A DNA stretch of 57,876 nucleotides from CAZTXD01 sp964617995. Lineage in GTDB: Bacteria; Actinomycetota; Acidimicrobiia; Spongiisociales; ZC4RG35. The stretch covers positions 1 to 57,876 of the forward strand of contig CAZTXD010000004.1 in NCBI GenBank assembly GCA_964617995.1, written 5' to 3'. The position numbers were made by a program, and so were the translations under genes. Below, piece by piece: positions 31,142 to 39,096 of this stretch (the first letter of the stretch is position 1; every line of letters begins with the position of its first letter). The notes below the pieces were generated by a model. The model searched no databases. It was not told the DNA's origin and saw only the letters and a program-made list of their open reading frames with translations.

Positions 31142-31639
31142 ATGGAAAGGAAGAACGCCCTCTATGCCGCGGTGGGAGCACCCGTTGCCGTCGCCAAGAC
31201 CATCAACGCCCGCCTCGAGACCCTACGGTCCGAGCTGGAATCGCGCACCGAAGACCTGACCGAGGCCGCTCAACGCCGGTTGGACGAATGGGCCGAGGAG
31301 GGCCGGCAGGTGGTCACCAAGGTCACCGACGGCAAGATGGTCGACGAGCTGACGGCGAAGGTCGACTTCGATCAGGCTCGCGAGCAGGTGACGAAGCTGC
31401 GGGACCAGCTCGAGGACATGCTCGCCACCTGGCGCACGTCGTTCCGCCCCGAAGACGAGAACGCCGCCGGGTCTCCGTCGGTCGAGGAGAAGACCGATCA
31501 GGGCGAGGGAGCAGAGGCCAAGGCCTCCACCATTTCGGCCTCCAAGTCGAGCGGGACCAAGAAGGCGCCGGCCAAGCAGCCGGCCGCCAAGCAGGGGACC
31601 AAGGCCTCCGCAGGCGAGAAGTCGACCAAGGCGTCCTGA
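31142..31639 (+). CDS. HbhA-like coiled-coil protein with Lys/Ala-rich tail
   Basis: This 165-residue protein is helical throughout residues 5-105 with heptad-rich stretches (LETLRSELESRTEDL, FDQAREQVTKLRDQLEDML). The tail (about 125-165) is low-complexity KKAPAKQPAAKQGTKAS, like the heparin-binding tail of mycobacterial HbhA. HbhA is a surface adhesin and also binds lipid inclusions in mycobacteria; here the role is unknown. A GGAG site lies upstream of the ATG, and the XRE gene precedes it by nine bases. Confidence 0.8.
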   Translation: MERKNALYAAVGAPVAVAKTINARLETLRSELESRTEDLTEAAQRRLDEWAEEGRQVVTKVTDGKMVDELTAKVDFDQAREQVTKLRDQLEDMLATWRTSFRPEDENAAGSPSVEEKTDQGEGAEAKASTISASKSSGTKKAPAKQPAAKQGTKASAGEKSTKAS

Positions 31640-31658
31640 ACCCCACCATCTCGACCTG

Positions 31659-31685
31659 AGGGGTCCGGCACTCTGGCGGGCCCTT
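31659..31685. terminator. Hairpin between convergent HbhA-like and DUF4332 genes
   Basis: AGGGGTCCG and CGGGCCCTT pair over nine positions with two G-U pairs and a 9-nt loop, between the two converging stop codons. No T-tract follows, so its strength as a terminator is uncertain. Confidence 0.4.
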
Positions 31686-31692
31686 CAAGGGA

Positions 31693-32097
31693 TCAATGAC
31701 GGACGACCTGCTCGAGGGTGCCGGCGCGTTGGATCCACCCCTCGACCATGGCCTCCGTCGGCAGACGCCTGACCAGGTCCCTCCGGCCGTTCACAGCCAT
31801 GATCTTCGCGGTGAGGGCCACCCCGTTGCGTCGGCGCAGCTCCCGCACCGTGTTGACGCCGCACATCGAGAGGAGCTCCGCATACTCCCCGCCGATCCCC
31901 CTTATACGCATCAAGTCGGCGACATTGACCCACCGCAGGAGATCGGCTGTGGATATGTCGGTCTCGGACGAGAGCTGGGAGCGGCTGGCCCGGGTGCTGG
32001 CCCGCTTGAGAAGGGCATCGGTCGTTCTCACGCCCGCCTTCCGGAGGCGGGTGGCCTCCTTGTGCTGTAACGACCGAATCTCATCGATACGGGCCAT
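31693..32097 (-). CDS. DUF4332 helix-hairpin-helix protein
   Basis: The 134-residue protein is all helical and carries two helix-hairpin-helix-like repeats, the clearest being LMRIRGIGGEYAELLSMCGVNTVREL. This matches DUF4332, a family of probable non-specific nucleic-acid binders. The N-terminus (MARIDEIRSLQHKEATRLRK) suits the family start. It converges on the HbhA-like gene. Confidence 0.82.
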   Translation of the reverse strand: MARIDEIRSLQHKEATRLRKAGVRTTDALLKRASTRASRSQLSSETDISTADLLRWVNVADLMRIRGIGGEYAELLSMCGVNTVRELRRRNGVALTAKIMAVNGRRDLVRRLPTEAMVEGWIQRAGTLEQVVRH

Positions 32098-32139
32098 GGT
32101 TACCAGCTCACTCCTCTCCCAGTGTCGAATTCGGGCACT

Positions 32140-32763
32140 CTACCGAGACGGATCGGGGCCGTCTGCCAGGCTACCGAGTTGACGCGGCCGCAACTCCCTC
32201 AGATCGGATTCTGTGTCGACGTCGCGAGGAGGAAGCTGATCCGTCCAGACCTCCTCCACCCACTCTGGGTGGGCTTTGAACAGCCTCTGAGCTCCCTCGT
32301 CGCCTTCCAGGCTCATCAGTCGCGGCCATAGCGATCGCCCCACCATCACGGGATTCCCCCACGTGTATCGGTACTTGGGGATCACCACCGGCGCAGAGGA
32401 CTTCTCGAAGGTGGCAACCACATCCTCGACGACTCTGAGATCGATCTGGGGTTGATCGCCTATGACGATGAGCACCGCCTCCGCCCGGCTGAGCTGTAGC
32501 AGCGCATCCAATCCCACCCTCAGCGACGAGGCGATACCCTCTTCCCACTCCGGGTTCTCGATCACCCCGCAGCCTTCCAGGTCGACGACATCGAGGATCT
32601 GCTCCGCCCCCGACCCGAGCACCACCCAGATCTCATCGACCGGATACTGCCTCACCCGATCGACCACATGACCCAGGAGTGTCGAATCGCCCCACTGCTC
32701 GAGCTGCTTGGAACGCCCCAGCCGTGACGAACCACCGGCAGCCAGAATCAGGGCGGCGGTCAT
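32140..32763 (-). CDS. MobA-like NTP transferase (molybdenum cofactor type)
   Basis: This 207-residue protein has the nucleotide-binding start LILAAGGSSRLGRSKQL, the metal-site VIGDQPQIDLRVVEDV and the substrate loop YTWGNPVMVGRSLWP. It belongs to the MobA/MocA group that attaches CMP or GMP to molybdopterin. Its place at the end of the cox cluster suggests it makes the cytosine dinucleotide cofactor for the CoxL-type enzyme; the nucleotide is inferred. Confidence 0.85.
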   Translation of the reverse strand: MTAALILAAGGSSRLGRSKQLEQWGDSTLLGHVVDRVRQYPVDEIWVVLGSGAEQILDVVDLEGCGVIENPEWEEGIASSLRVGLDALLQLSRAEAVLIVIGDQPQIDLRVVEDVVATFEKSSAPVVIPKYRYTWGNPVMVGRSLWPRLMSLEGDEGAQRLFKAHPEWVEEVWTDQLPPRDVDTESDLRELRPRQLGSLADGPDPSR

Positions 32764-32838
32764 GGCCAGTGCCGGGCGGGGTGTCGGCGGTTCTGGGTGA
32801 TGGGCAACCTGGGCTCCTCAGGGGATGACGGCGGAACG

Positions 32839-33618
32839 CTACCCGCCGCCGCGGTAGTGGACCAGCGGCCGCTTCTCGCCTCTCAGGACGGGATCTTCAT
32901 GGGGACGACGATGCTCGGCGATCATCTCGGCGAGGATCGCCACCGCCACCTCGCCGGGCGATTCGGCTCCTATGTCGAGCCCAACCGGGCCCTTGATCCG
33001 ATCGACCTCACCCTCATCGAAACCGGCGACCAGCAGACGCTCACGCCGTCGGTTGGCGGTCCGGCGACTGCCCATTGCTCCGATATAGCGCACGGGGGTT
33101 TTCAGGACAAGGGGCCAAAGTGGCTTCTCGAAACGCTCGTCGTGGCTGAGAACCACGATCGAGGTGCGCCGGTCGAGTATCAGGTCGTCCACCACCTGGT
33201 CGGGCCAGCCCACCGCCAGATCGTCGGCGGAGGGAAATCTCTCCGCCGTGATGAAAGCGGCCCTGGCGTCGGAGACGGTGACGTGAAATCCCAGCAGTGA
33301 CGCATGGTCCGACAGGGCCTGGGCGATGTGAACCGCACCGAAGACGACGAGCCGGGGCCTGGGGACGATCGGCTCGATGAAGACGTCGGCGCCGTCGTAA
33401 GCCAGGGTCAGAGCCGCTTCCCGTTCGATCAGCTCCCGGGCATCGGCGACGACGTCGGTAGCGATCCGTGCCGGAAGGTCCCCGGCTACCACCCCCAGGT
33501 CCAGGTCGAGCAGGGCGCCGCTTCCGGGCGCCTCACCGGCAACGATGGTGAGGAGGGCCCCGAACCTCTCCGAGTCGACGAGCCTTCCGGCCGCCGCCAG
33601 GACTTCCTCGCTCACCAT
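32839..33618 (-). CDS. XdhC C-terminal (Rossmann) domain protein
   Basis: The 259-residue protein contains the XdhC Rossmann domain: LVVFGAVHIAQALSDHASLLGF, VTVSDARAAF, VVLSHDERFEKPL, YIGAMGSRRTANRR and GLDIGAESPGEVAVAILAEM. XdhC proteins hold and sulfurate the molybdenum cofactor for hydroxylases. It starts at ATG 33618, seven bases inside the preceding gene for the N-terminal XdhC domain, so the usual single protein is split into two coupled genes. Its first ~95 residues are not part of the XdhC core that I recognise. Confidence 0.87.
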   Translation of the reverse strand: MVSEEVLAAAGRLVDSERFGALLTIVAGEAPGSGALLDLDLGVVAGDLPARIATDVVADARELIEREAALTLAYDGADVFIEPIVPRPRLVVFGAVHIAQALSDHASLLGFHVTVSDARAAFITAERFPSADDLAVGWPDQVVDDLILDRRTSIVVLSHDERFEKPLWPLVLKTPVRYIGAMGSRRTANRRRERLLVAGFDEGEVDRIKGPVGLDIGAESPGEVAVAILAEMIAEHRRPHEDPVLRGEKRPLVHYRGGG

Positions 33619-33920
33619 GGCTCGACGAATACCTGGATCGTGCCGCCGCAGGCCAGGCCGACCTCGAATGCCTCGTCGTCGGAGATGCCGTAGGTGACGA
33701 GAGCCGGCTCTCCGGATTCGAGGACCCGTTGAGCGTGGAGGAACACGTCGTTCTCCACGCAACCTCCCGACACCGAGCCCTCGATGTCTCCCGCCGACGA
33801 GACGAGCATCTTGGATCCCAGCGGTCGCGGCGCCGGCCCCGCCACCCTCACCACCGTGGCAGCGGCGACATCGTGACCGGCGGCCTTCCAGCGGTTGCGA
33901 ATATCGAGTGCATTTCTCAT
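33612..33920 (-). CDS. XdhC/CoxI N-terminal domain protein
   Basis: This 102-residue protein is the N-terminal domain of XdhC alone: AATVVRVAGPAPRPLGSKML, IEGSVSGGCVENDVF and VGLACGGTIQVFVEPW, including the conserved Cys of GGCVE and ACGG. The ATG at 33920 overlaps the coxE stop (ATGA), and its own stop overlaps the Rossmann-domain gene. It helps insert the molybdenum cofactor with its partner. Confidence 0.88.
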   Translation of the reverse strand: MRNALDIRNRWKAAGHDVAAATVVRVAGPAPRPLGSKMLVSSAGDIEGSVSGGCVENDVFLHAQRVLESGEPALVTYGISDDEAFEVGLACGGTIQVFVEPW

Positions 33921-35032
33921 CGGGTCTTCCTCTCGGGAACCGACTCTAGGAGTTCCACGACCGAAGCGAGGTCGCGTAGCCGCCCGGCGGCCAGGAAGTC
34001 GTCGACGTGGGGCAAGGCGGCTCTCATACCCCTCGTCTCCGGCGCGAACCCCGGACGCGACGCCAAGGGGTTGAGCCACACCACCCTGTGGACCGTTCGC
34101 GAAAGTCGTGCCATCTCCTCGGCCAGGACACGAGGGTCACCCCTATCCCATCCGTCTGAGATGATCACCGCGATCGGCCCCCGGCTCGTCACACGCCGGG
34201 CCCAAAGCCGATTGAACGCGGCCAGCGCCTCGCCGATGCGCGTCCCTCCCGACCAGTCCTCCACCGCTTCGGCCACGAGAGCAATGGCATCGGAGGGGCT
34301 CCGCCTGTCGAGCTGGCGGGTTATCCGGGTGAGCCGCGTGGAGAATACGAAGGCTTCCAGACGCCCCAGCCGGCCTCGGGCGGCGTGGGCGAAGTAGAGC
34401 AGCATCTCGGAGTAGCGCTCCATCGAGCCGGAGACATCGGCGATGAGCAGCAGGGGTCTGCGCCTCACCCGACGCTCGGTGAATGACGGCAGCAGCAGGT
34501 CACCCTCGGTTTTCACCATCCGCCGCAGCGTGCGCCGCGGGTCGAGGCGATCCCCGGCAGACGAAGGACGACGCCGTCGCGAGACCGCCGAGGCGGGTCG
34601 CCACACCATCGAGGCGATCAGTGCCTTCACCCGGACGACCTCCTCGCCCGTGAGTTCGGCGAAGTCCTTGTCGGAGAGACGCTCCGCCCACGAGGCCCCC
34701 ACCACCGTGGCCTCCTCGGTTGCTTCGTCGCCATCGCCCTCACCGCCTTCCGCTTGCTCGACCGACCACCAGCGGGAACGCTCCTCCACGAGCGAAAGAC
34801 CCGGCGGGGGGCCTTCCCACCCGAAGATCTCGAGAAAGACACGGTCGAACACCGGGATGTGGTCCACCTGGGTCACGCACACCGAGCGGAAGGCGTGGTA
34901 GGTGTCCTCGGCCGAAGACAGGCCAACGGCATCGGCCGCTGCCGCCAGGTCATGGGCGATGGTGGGCCCCACCGACACACCCTCTGCGCGCAGGCGGCGG
35001 CCGAACTCGACCAGCGTCTGGCTCCCGCCCAC
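33917..35032 (-). CDS. coxE: CoxE-like von Willebrand factor A protein
   Basis: The 371-residue protein has an N-terminal helical region, a basic central part and a VWA domain (about 190-370) with MIDAS motif DVSGSM at the start, SGGTRIG and ISDGWDRG. CoxE works with the CoxD ATPase to mature the molybdenum/copper hydroxylase active site. The GTG start at 35032 lies four bases after the baeRF-like gene stop, and its stop overlaps the XdhC N-domain gene. Confidence 0.9.
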   Translation of the reverse strand: MGGSQTLVEFGRRLRAEGVSVGPTIAHDLAAAADAVGLSSAEDTYHAFRSVCVTQVDHIPVFDRVFLEIFGWEGPPPGLSLVEERSRWWSVEQAEGGEGDGDEATEEATVVGASWAERLSDKDFAELTGEEVVRVKALIASMVWRPASAVSRRRRPSSAGDRLDPRRTLRRMVKTEGDLLLPSFTERRVRRRPLLLIADVSGSMERYSEMLLYFAHAARGRLGRLEAFVFSTRLTRITRQLDRRSPSDAIALVAEAVEDWSGGTRIGEALAAFNRLWARRVTSRGPIAVIISDGWDRGDPRVLAEEMARLSRTVHRVVWLNPLASRPGFAPETRGMRAALPHVDDFLAAGRLRDLASVVELLESVPERKTR

Positions 35033-35036
35033 GTCG

Positions 35037-36131
35037 TCAGGCGAGGCGGAAGCGGAGAAGGGCGCCTACGCCCGAAGCGTCGAGCGGTGACGCCACCGAC
35101 ACGATGTCCACCTTTCCCCCCGCCTCGACTGTCGCATCCATCGCGGCGGATACGACATCGTCGATCTCGAAGGTCTCCGACCCGCAGACGGGGCACTCGG
35201 CGCCCGTTCGACTCAGCCAGCCGCAGGCGTCGCAGATGACACCCGGCTTGGCGTAGGGCCCTGCCACCACCAGGTGCCCAACGGCATGAGCGTTGCATGC
35301 CCCCAGGACGTCGGCGAGACCGGACACGGCTTCACCTCCCCGTGCCACCTCCGCCAGGACGCGTCCCAACAGCTCTTCCTGACGACGGGTCCGCTCGAGC
35401 TGCATCTCCTCTCCGACCATCTCGATGAGCTCCGATCGGGTGAGCGTGTGCGGGTCGAGCACGATCCTGCCCTGGGGGAGATCCTGGAGGTAGGCGTGGA
35501 GCTGGCAGGCCATGGCATCGAAAGCCTCCTCGTGTCCTCCGACAGCCAGCATCTCCAGGGGTTGGTCCTGATGAGCTTCGAAGAGACGACGACCGGCATC
35601 CCGCCAGAGGTGGGTCGAGATCTCATCGGCACGTGAGCGGTTGCGCTGCTCCTCGTAGCCGGCGAATCCCCCGTAGTTGTCCTTGCCACGATCGGCGGTC
35701 ATCTCCTCCCCGAGCTCGTGGAACCCGCCACCGGTCATCAGGTAGGTCCGGGCCCGGGACGAGTCGGCCACCAGCACCCCCACCCGCATGGGCCGTGGTT
35801 GGGCCCGCAGGGGCCGGAGATGGGGGCGAGGCCCGACGGCGGCGATGTCGTCCACATGTCCGGTGAGCGGCAGGTATTCGAAGATCCCGTCGCAGTGAGA
35901 AGCGAAAACGGCCGCCGCCGGGGCGGTGTCCGCCTCGATGCGACCCGCCAGCTCCACGATCCTCTCGGCGTCGGCACGGATCGACTTGTCGATCGGACGG
36001 GCGAGGTGGGAATTGCGCATCGGCTTCAGCATGTCCACCAGCGCCGCCCGCGTGGCCGGGGGGCGGCGGCTGACGTAGACGCTGACTAACGAGCCGGTGG
36101 GGCTGTGGAGCTTGGCGATGGGATCGATCAC
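35037..36131 (-). CDS. baeRF/Vms1-like release-factor-family protein with zinc ribbon
   Basis: The 364-residue protein resembles bacterial relatives of eRF1 and Vms1, which cleave peptidyl-tRNA on stalled ribosomes. It starts VSVYVSRRPP, has a central loop NYGGFAGYEEQRNRSRADE where the GGQ-type motif would fall, and ends with a Cys4 zinc-ribbon (CDACGWLSRTGAECPVCG) plus SPLDASGVGALLRF. Family assignment is from overall pattern and is moderate; catalytic Gln is not certain. The GTG at 36131 has AGGAGGAGG upstream. Finding it between coxD and coxE in a molybdenum-hydroxylase operon is unexpected. Confidence 0.72.
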   Translation of the reverse strand: MIDPIAKLHSPTGSLVSVYVSRRPPATRAALVDMLKPMRNSHLARPIDKSIRADAERIVELAGRIEADTAPAAAVFASHCDGIFEYLPLTGHVDDIAAVGPRPHLRPLRAQPRPMRVGVLVADSSRARTYLMTGGGFHELGEEMTADRGKDNYGGFAGYEEQRNRSRADEISTHLWRDAGRRLFEAHQDQPLEMLAVGGHEEAFDAMACQLHAYLQDLPQGRIVLDPHTLTRSELIEMVGEEMQLERTRRQEELLGRVLAEVARGGEAVSGLADVLGACNAHAVGHLVVAGPYAKPGVICDACGWLSRTGAECPVCGSETFEIDDVVSAAMDATVEAGGKVDIVSVASPLDASGVGALLRFRLA

Positions 36132-36255
36132 GGGGTCGGGTCCTCCTCCTGGGGGTCGGCGGCGGGACGGAGTCCACACCCGGGAGGACCGCGGACGAGT
36201 CTGGCTGTGATCGTCATTCGCTCTTCCGAGCGTACACCCGGGGCGCCGTTTCTGC

Positions 36256-37131
36256 TCAGACGGAGCTGGCGGACCGGTGCGAGCGGACCGTCTCCACATC
36301 CTCCCGGTATTTGAGAACCACCCCCAAGGTGTCTTCCATCACGTCGTCGGTGAGTTCGGACGCCCCCAGCGCCCGCAGTGCCCGAGCCCAGTCGAGCGTC
36401 TCGGCCACCCCCGGAGGCTTGAACAGGTCGAGGGCTCGCAGATCGTTCATCGCCACAGCCAGGTGCCGGGCGAGACGTTCGTCCAGGTCGGGTATGCGCC
36501 GACGAACGATCGCGACCTCCCTCTCCACGTCGGGATAGTCGATCCACTGGTAGATGCATCTCCGTTTGAGGGCGTCGTGGATCTCCCGGGTCCGGTTGGA
36601 GGTGACGATGACGACGGGGGGCACGACTGCTGCGATCGTTCCGATCTCGGGGATGGTCACCTGGAAATCGGACAGCAGCTCCAGGAGGAACGCCTCGAAC
36701 TCCTCGTCGGCGCGGTCGAGCTCGTCGATGAGCAGCACCGGGCGCCGCCCTTCGGCTGCCGCCTCCACCGCCTGGAGCAGGGGCCGGGCGATGAGATAGT
36801 CACGGGACATGATGTCTCCCACCTCGGCGTGCTCTCCCTCGCTTCTGGCTTCGATCAGCCGGATGGCGAGCATCTGGCGGGCGTAGTCCCATTCGTAGAG
36901 GGCGTGGTTGACGTCGAGGCCCTCGTAGCACTGGAGGCGGATGAGAGGCTGGTCGAAGATGTCGGCCAACACTTTGGCGACCTCCGTCTTGCCGACGCCC
37001 GCCTCTCCCTCGAGGAACAGCGGTCGTTGTAGCTCCAGGGCCAGGTGCACCGACACGGCCAGCCCCCGGTCGGCCACGTACTGCCTCTCATCGAACGCCC
37101 TCACGACCTCGTCGACCGACCGCAACTCCAT
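36256..37131 (-). CDS. coxD: CoxD-like MoxR AAA+ ATPase
   Basis: The 291-residue MoxR-type ATPase shows Walker A GEAGVGKTEVAK, Walker B VLLIDELDRADEEFEAFLLE, sensor 1 VIVTSNRTREIHDALKRRC and an arginine-finger region. It partners CoxE in activating the CoxL-type enzyme. The ATG at 37131 is preferred; longer starts would run into the family B repeat. The repeat begins only 20 bases upstream, so the natural coxM-coxD junction appears interrupted. Confidence 0.9.
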   Translation of the reverse strand: MELRSVDEVVRAFDERQYVADRGLAVSVHLALELQRPLFLEGEAGVGKTEVAKVLADIFDQPLIRLQCYEGLDVNHALYEWDYARQMLAIRLIEARSEGEHAEVGDIMSRDYLIARPLLQAVEAAAEGRRPVLLIDELDRADEEFEAFLLELLSDFQVTIPEIGTIAAVVPPVVIVTSNRTREIHDALKRRCIYQWIDYPDVEREVAIVRRRIPDLDERLARHLAVAMNDLRALDLFKPPGVAETLDWARALRALGASELTDDVMEDTLGVVLKYREDVETVRSHRSASSV

Positions 37132-37150
37132 CCCCCGGATGCTAACTGCC

Positions 37151-37202
37151 GTTTTTATCAGCGAAACGGTGCGTCCAGCACACCGTTTCGTAGGTGAGAA
37201 CC
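37151..37202. repeat. Family B palindromic repeat, left copy bracketing the DUF559 gene
   Basis: GTTTTTATCAGC leads into the foldback CGAAACGGTG / CACCGTTTCG and then TAGGTGAGAACC. Its reverse complement is identical over 50 of 50 bases to the solo copy at 11265-11314. It points toward the copy at 38193-38243 as an inverted repeat, 46/51 identical. No target-site duplication is evident. Confidence 0.9.
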
Positions 37203-37258
37203 GCCCGGGCAGCACAGACCCCTTCCCAAACCCATCCCAGTTCGGCAGATTCACCCGT

Positions 37259-38185
37259 ATGACCCCTCTTGATCGCCTCCGCCAGATCGCCTCCCATCAG
37301 CACGGGCTGGTAACGAGGCGACAGGCCCGTGAGGCAGGATTCGACCGTGCCGCGCTTCGGCGCCGCGTTCAAGCCGGTCTTCTGACCTTCGTGACGCCCC
37401 GCGTTCTGAGGATCGGAGGGTCGGCGACCTCCCCTTGGCAGTCGGTGATGGTCGGCGTACTCGACGTCGGTCTCGACGCTCTCGCCTCCCATCTGACTGC
37501 CGCCGCCATGTGGGGAGTCCCGCGGATCGACGCCGAGCCCGTTCATGTCTCCGTCGAGCGGTACATCCGTCGTAACACCGCCCCGATCCGGGTTCACCAT
37601 CTCACGGTCATCCCCGAAGACCAGCGGGTGGAGCTGTATGACATACCGGTCACGGCTCCTCCCCTGACGGTGCTGTTGGTCACCGGCCTCCACGGCCAGC
37701 GCCGGGGCGCCCAGATCCTCGACCATTTCCTGGCTGCGGGAGACACGACCGTCGCCGAGGTTTGGGACCTGACGGTCCGTTTGTCCAAACAAGGTCGCAA
37801 CGGCCTGTGCGACACCCGCGAGCTGCTCGAGAACCGAGCCGATCACGAGGATCCAGCGGAGAGCAACAACGAGAGGCGTCTCGAGTATCTGGCTCGGGAG
37901 GCGGGCATCACGACATTACGTCGTCAGGTCGACAAGTACGACCCTGCCTGGGTGGGGCGGGTCGACTTCGATGACACCGAGCTGCCGTTCATCGTCGAGG
38001 TCCACAGTCAGCGCTATCACACGTCCGCGACGCAGAGGAAGGCCGACGGCGCCCGCATCGCCCGGCTGGAGGCAGCCGGGTACACGGTTCTCGTGATCTG
38101 GGACTACGAGTTGTGGTACGACCGTGAGGGCGTTATCGATCGACTGTTGCGGACGCGCTTGCGCGTATCGCGCAAGCTGGCCTGA
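37259..38185 (+). CDS. wHTH (AbiEi-type) plus DUF559 endonuclease-like protein
   Basis: The 308-residue protein opens with an AbiEi-like winged helix (about 1-60, IASHQHGLVTRRQAREAGFD) and ends with a DUF559/Vsr-type PD-(D/E)XK fold (about 210-308). The likely metal residues are Asp236 (RVDFDD) and Glu247 (IVEVHS), followed by the family's RYHTSATQRKADGARIARL and VLVIWDYELW. His249 replaces the usual DG after EV. It is the only plus-strand gene in the cox cluster and lies between inverted family B repeats (37151-37202, 38193-38243). Such proteins are expanded in actinobacteria with unclear function; mobility is inferred from context. Confidence 0.83.
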   Translation: MTPLDRLRQIASHQHGLVTRRQAREAGFDRAALRRRVQAGLLTFVTPRVLRIGGSATSPWQSVMVGVLDVGLDALASHLTAAAMWGVPRIDAEPVHVSVERYIRRNTAPIRVHHLTVIPEDQRVELYDIPVTAPPLTVLLVTGLHGQRRGAQILDHFLAAGDTTVAEVWDLTVRLSKQGRNGLCDTRELLENRADHEDPAESNNERRLEYLAREAGITTLRRQVDKYDPAWVGRVDFDDTELPFIVEVHSQRYHTSATQRKADGARIARLEAAGYTVLVIWDYELWYDREGVIDRLLRTRLRVSRKLA

Positions 38186-38192
38186 ACTCGGC

Positions 38193-38243
38193 GTTCTCCC
38201 CTCCAAAACGGTGTGCTGGGCGCACCGTTTTGCTGATAAAAAC
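38193..38243. repeat. Family B palindromic repeat, right copy
   Basis: Starts GTTCTCCCCTCC and ends GCTGATAAAAAC, with foldback CAAAACGGTG / CACCGTTTTG. Compared with the left copy, five of 51 bases differ; two of these are a matched pair (G:C to A:T) inside the stem, so pairing is kept. It begins seven bases after the DUF559 stop codon and ends seven bases before the coxM stop. Confidence 0.9.
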
Positions 38244-38250
38244 GACGCGG

Positions 38251-39096
38251 TCAGAGCTGGGCGAGGGCTTGGGTGAGGGCCCGGCGGGTGTACACCTTGG
38301 CCAGGTGGGCCTTGTACTCCTCGGAACCGTACAGGTCCTCGAGGACCGTCACCCCTTCGGTGGCCCTCGCGGCGGCCTCTTTGACGGCCTGCTCCGACCC
38401 GTCGGTTCCCACCAGGGCCTCGGAGACACCGGCAGCCAGGCTCGCCTTGGTCCCCACCCCGGTGAGTGCCACCCGGCACGCCGACACCGAGCCGTTGTCC
38501 TTCTGCACCCAGGCCGCGGCGCCGGCCACCGCATAGTCGGTGTGGCCTCCCCTGCGCCCGAGCTTGTCGTAGGCGGTGGCACCGCCCACCTTGGGTATTC
38601 GGATCTCGGTGAGCACTTCCCCCGGCTCCAGCGCCGATGTGAGAGCGTCGACATAGAAGTCGTCGGCCGCCACCTCCCTGGTGCCGTCTGGCCCCTGGAC
38701 GATCATCGTCGCTCCCAGAGCCAGCACGGCGGCGGTCTGGTCGGCAGCGATGTCGCAGTGGGCGACGGCACCGCAGGTGGTGCCGCGGTTCCTCACCTGA
38801 ACGTCGCCCGTCCACGAGGCGGCGTCCACCAGCGCCTTGGGGAGATCCGACGCCGCCGTGTCGGAATGACGCACCAGCGCCCCGATGGAGACGTGATCAC
38901 CATGGTCGGTGATCTGGTCGAGTCCGGCGATATTGCCGATGTCGACAATCGTGTCCGGAGACAGGAGTCGGAGCTTCATCATCGGCAGGAGGCTCATCCC
39001 TCCCGCCATCACTTTGGCGAACTCGCCATCGGCCAGTGCCGACACCGCCTCCTCCACGCTGGACGGTGCCACGTATTCGAAGTTCCTGGGATACAT
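38251..39096 (-). CDS. coxM: CoxM-like FAD-binding subunit of molybdenum hydroxylase
   Basis: The 281-residue medium subunit carries FAD between the Fe-S subunit and the electron acceptor. FAD motifs AGGMSLLPMMKLRL (about residues 32-45) and TTCGAVAHCDIAAD (about 108-121; often TIGG in relatives) are visible, with the CODH C-terminal domain after residue 175. The ATG at 39096 overlaps the coxL stop (ATGA). The gene ends next to the right family B repeat. Confidence 0.93.
   Translation of the reverse strand: MYPRNFEYVAPSSVEEAVSALADGEFAKVMAGGMSLLPMMKLRLLSPDTIVDIGNIAGLDQITDHGDHVSIGALVRHSDTAASDLPKALVDAASWTGDVQVRNRGTTCGAVAHCDIAADQTAAVLALGATMIVQGPDGTREVAADDFYVDALTSALEPGEVLTEIRIPKVGGATAYDKLGRRGGHTDYAVAGAAAWVQKDNGSVSACRVALTGVGTKASLAAGVSEALVGTDGSEQAVKEAAARATEGVTVLEDLYGSEEYKAHLAKVYTRRALTQALAQL

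Noticed and set aside
37151..38243. Classical insertion sequence
   Set aside because: No DDE, HUH or serine/tyrosine recombinase motif and no target-site duplication was found; only the palindromic ends support mobility.
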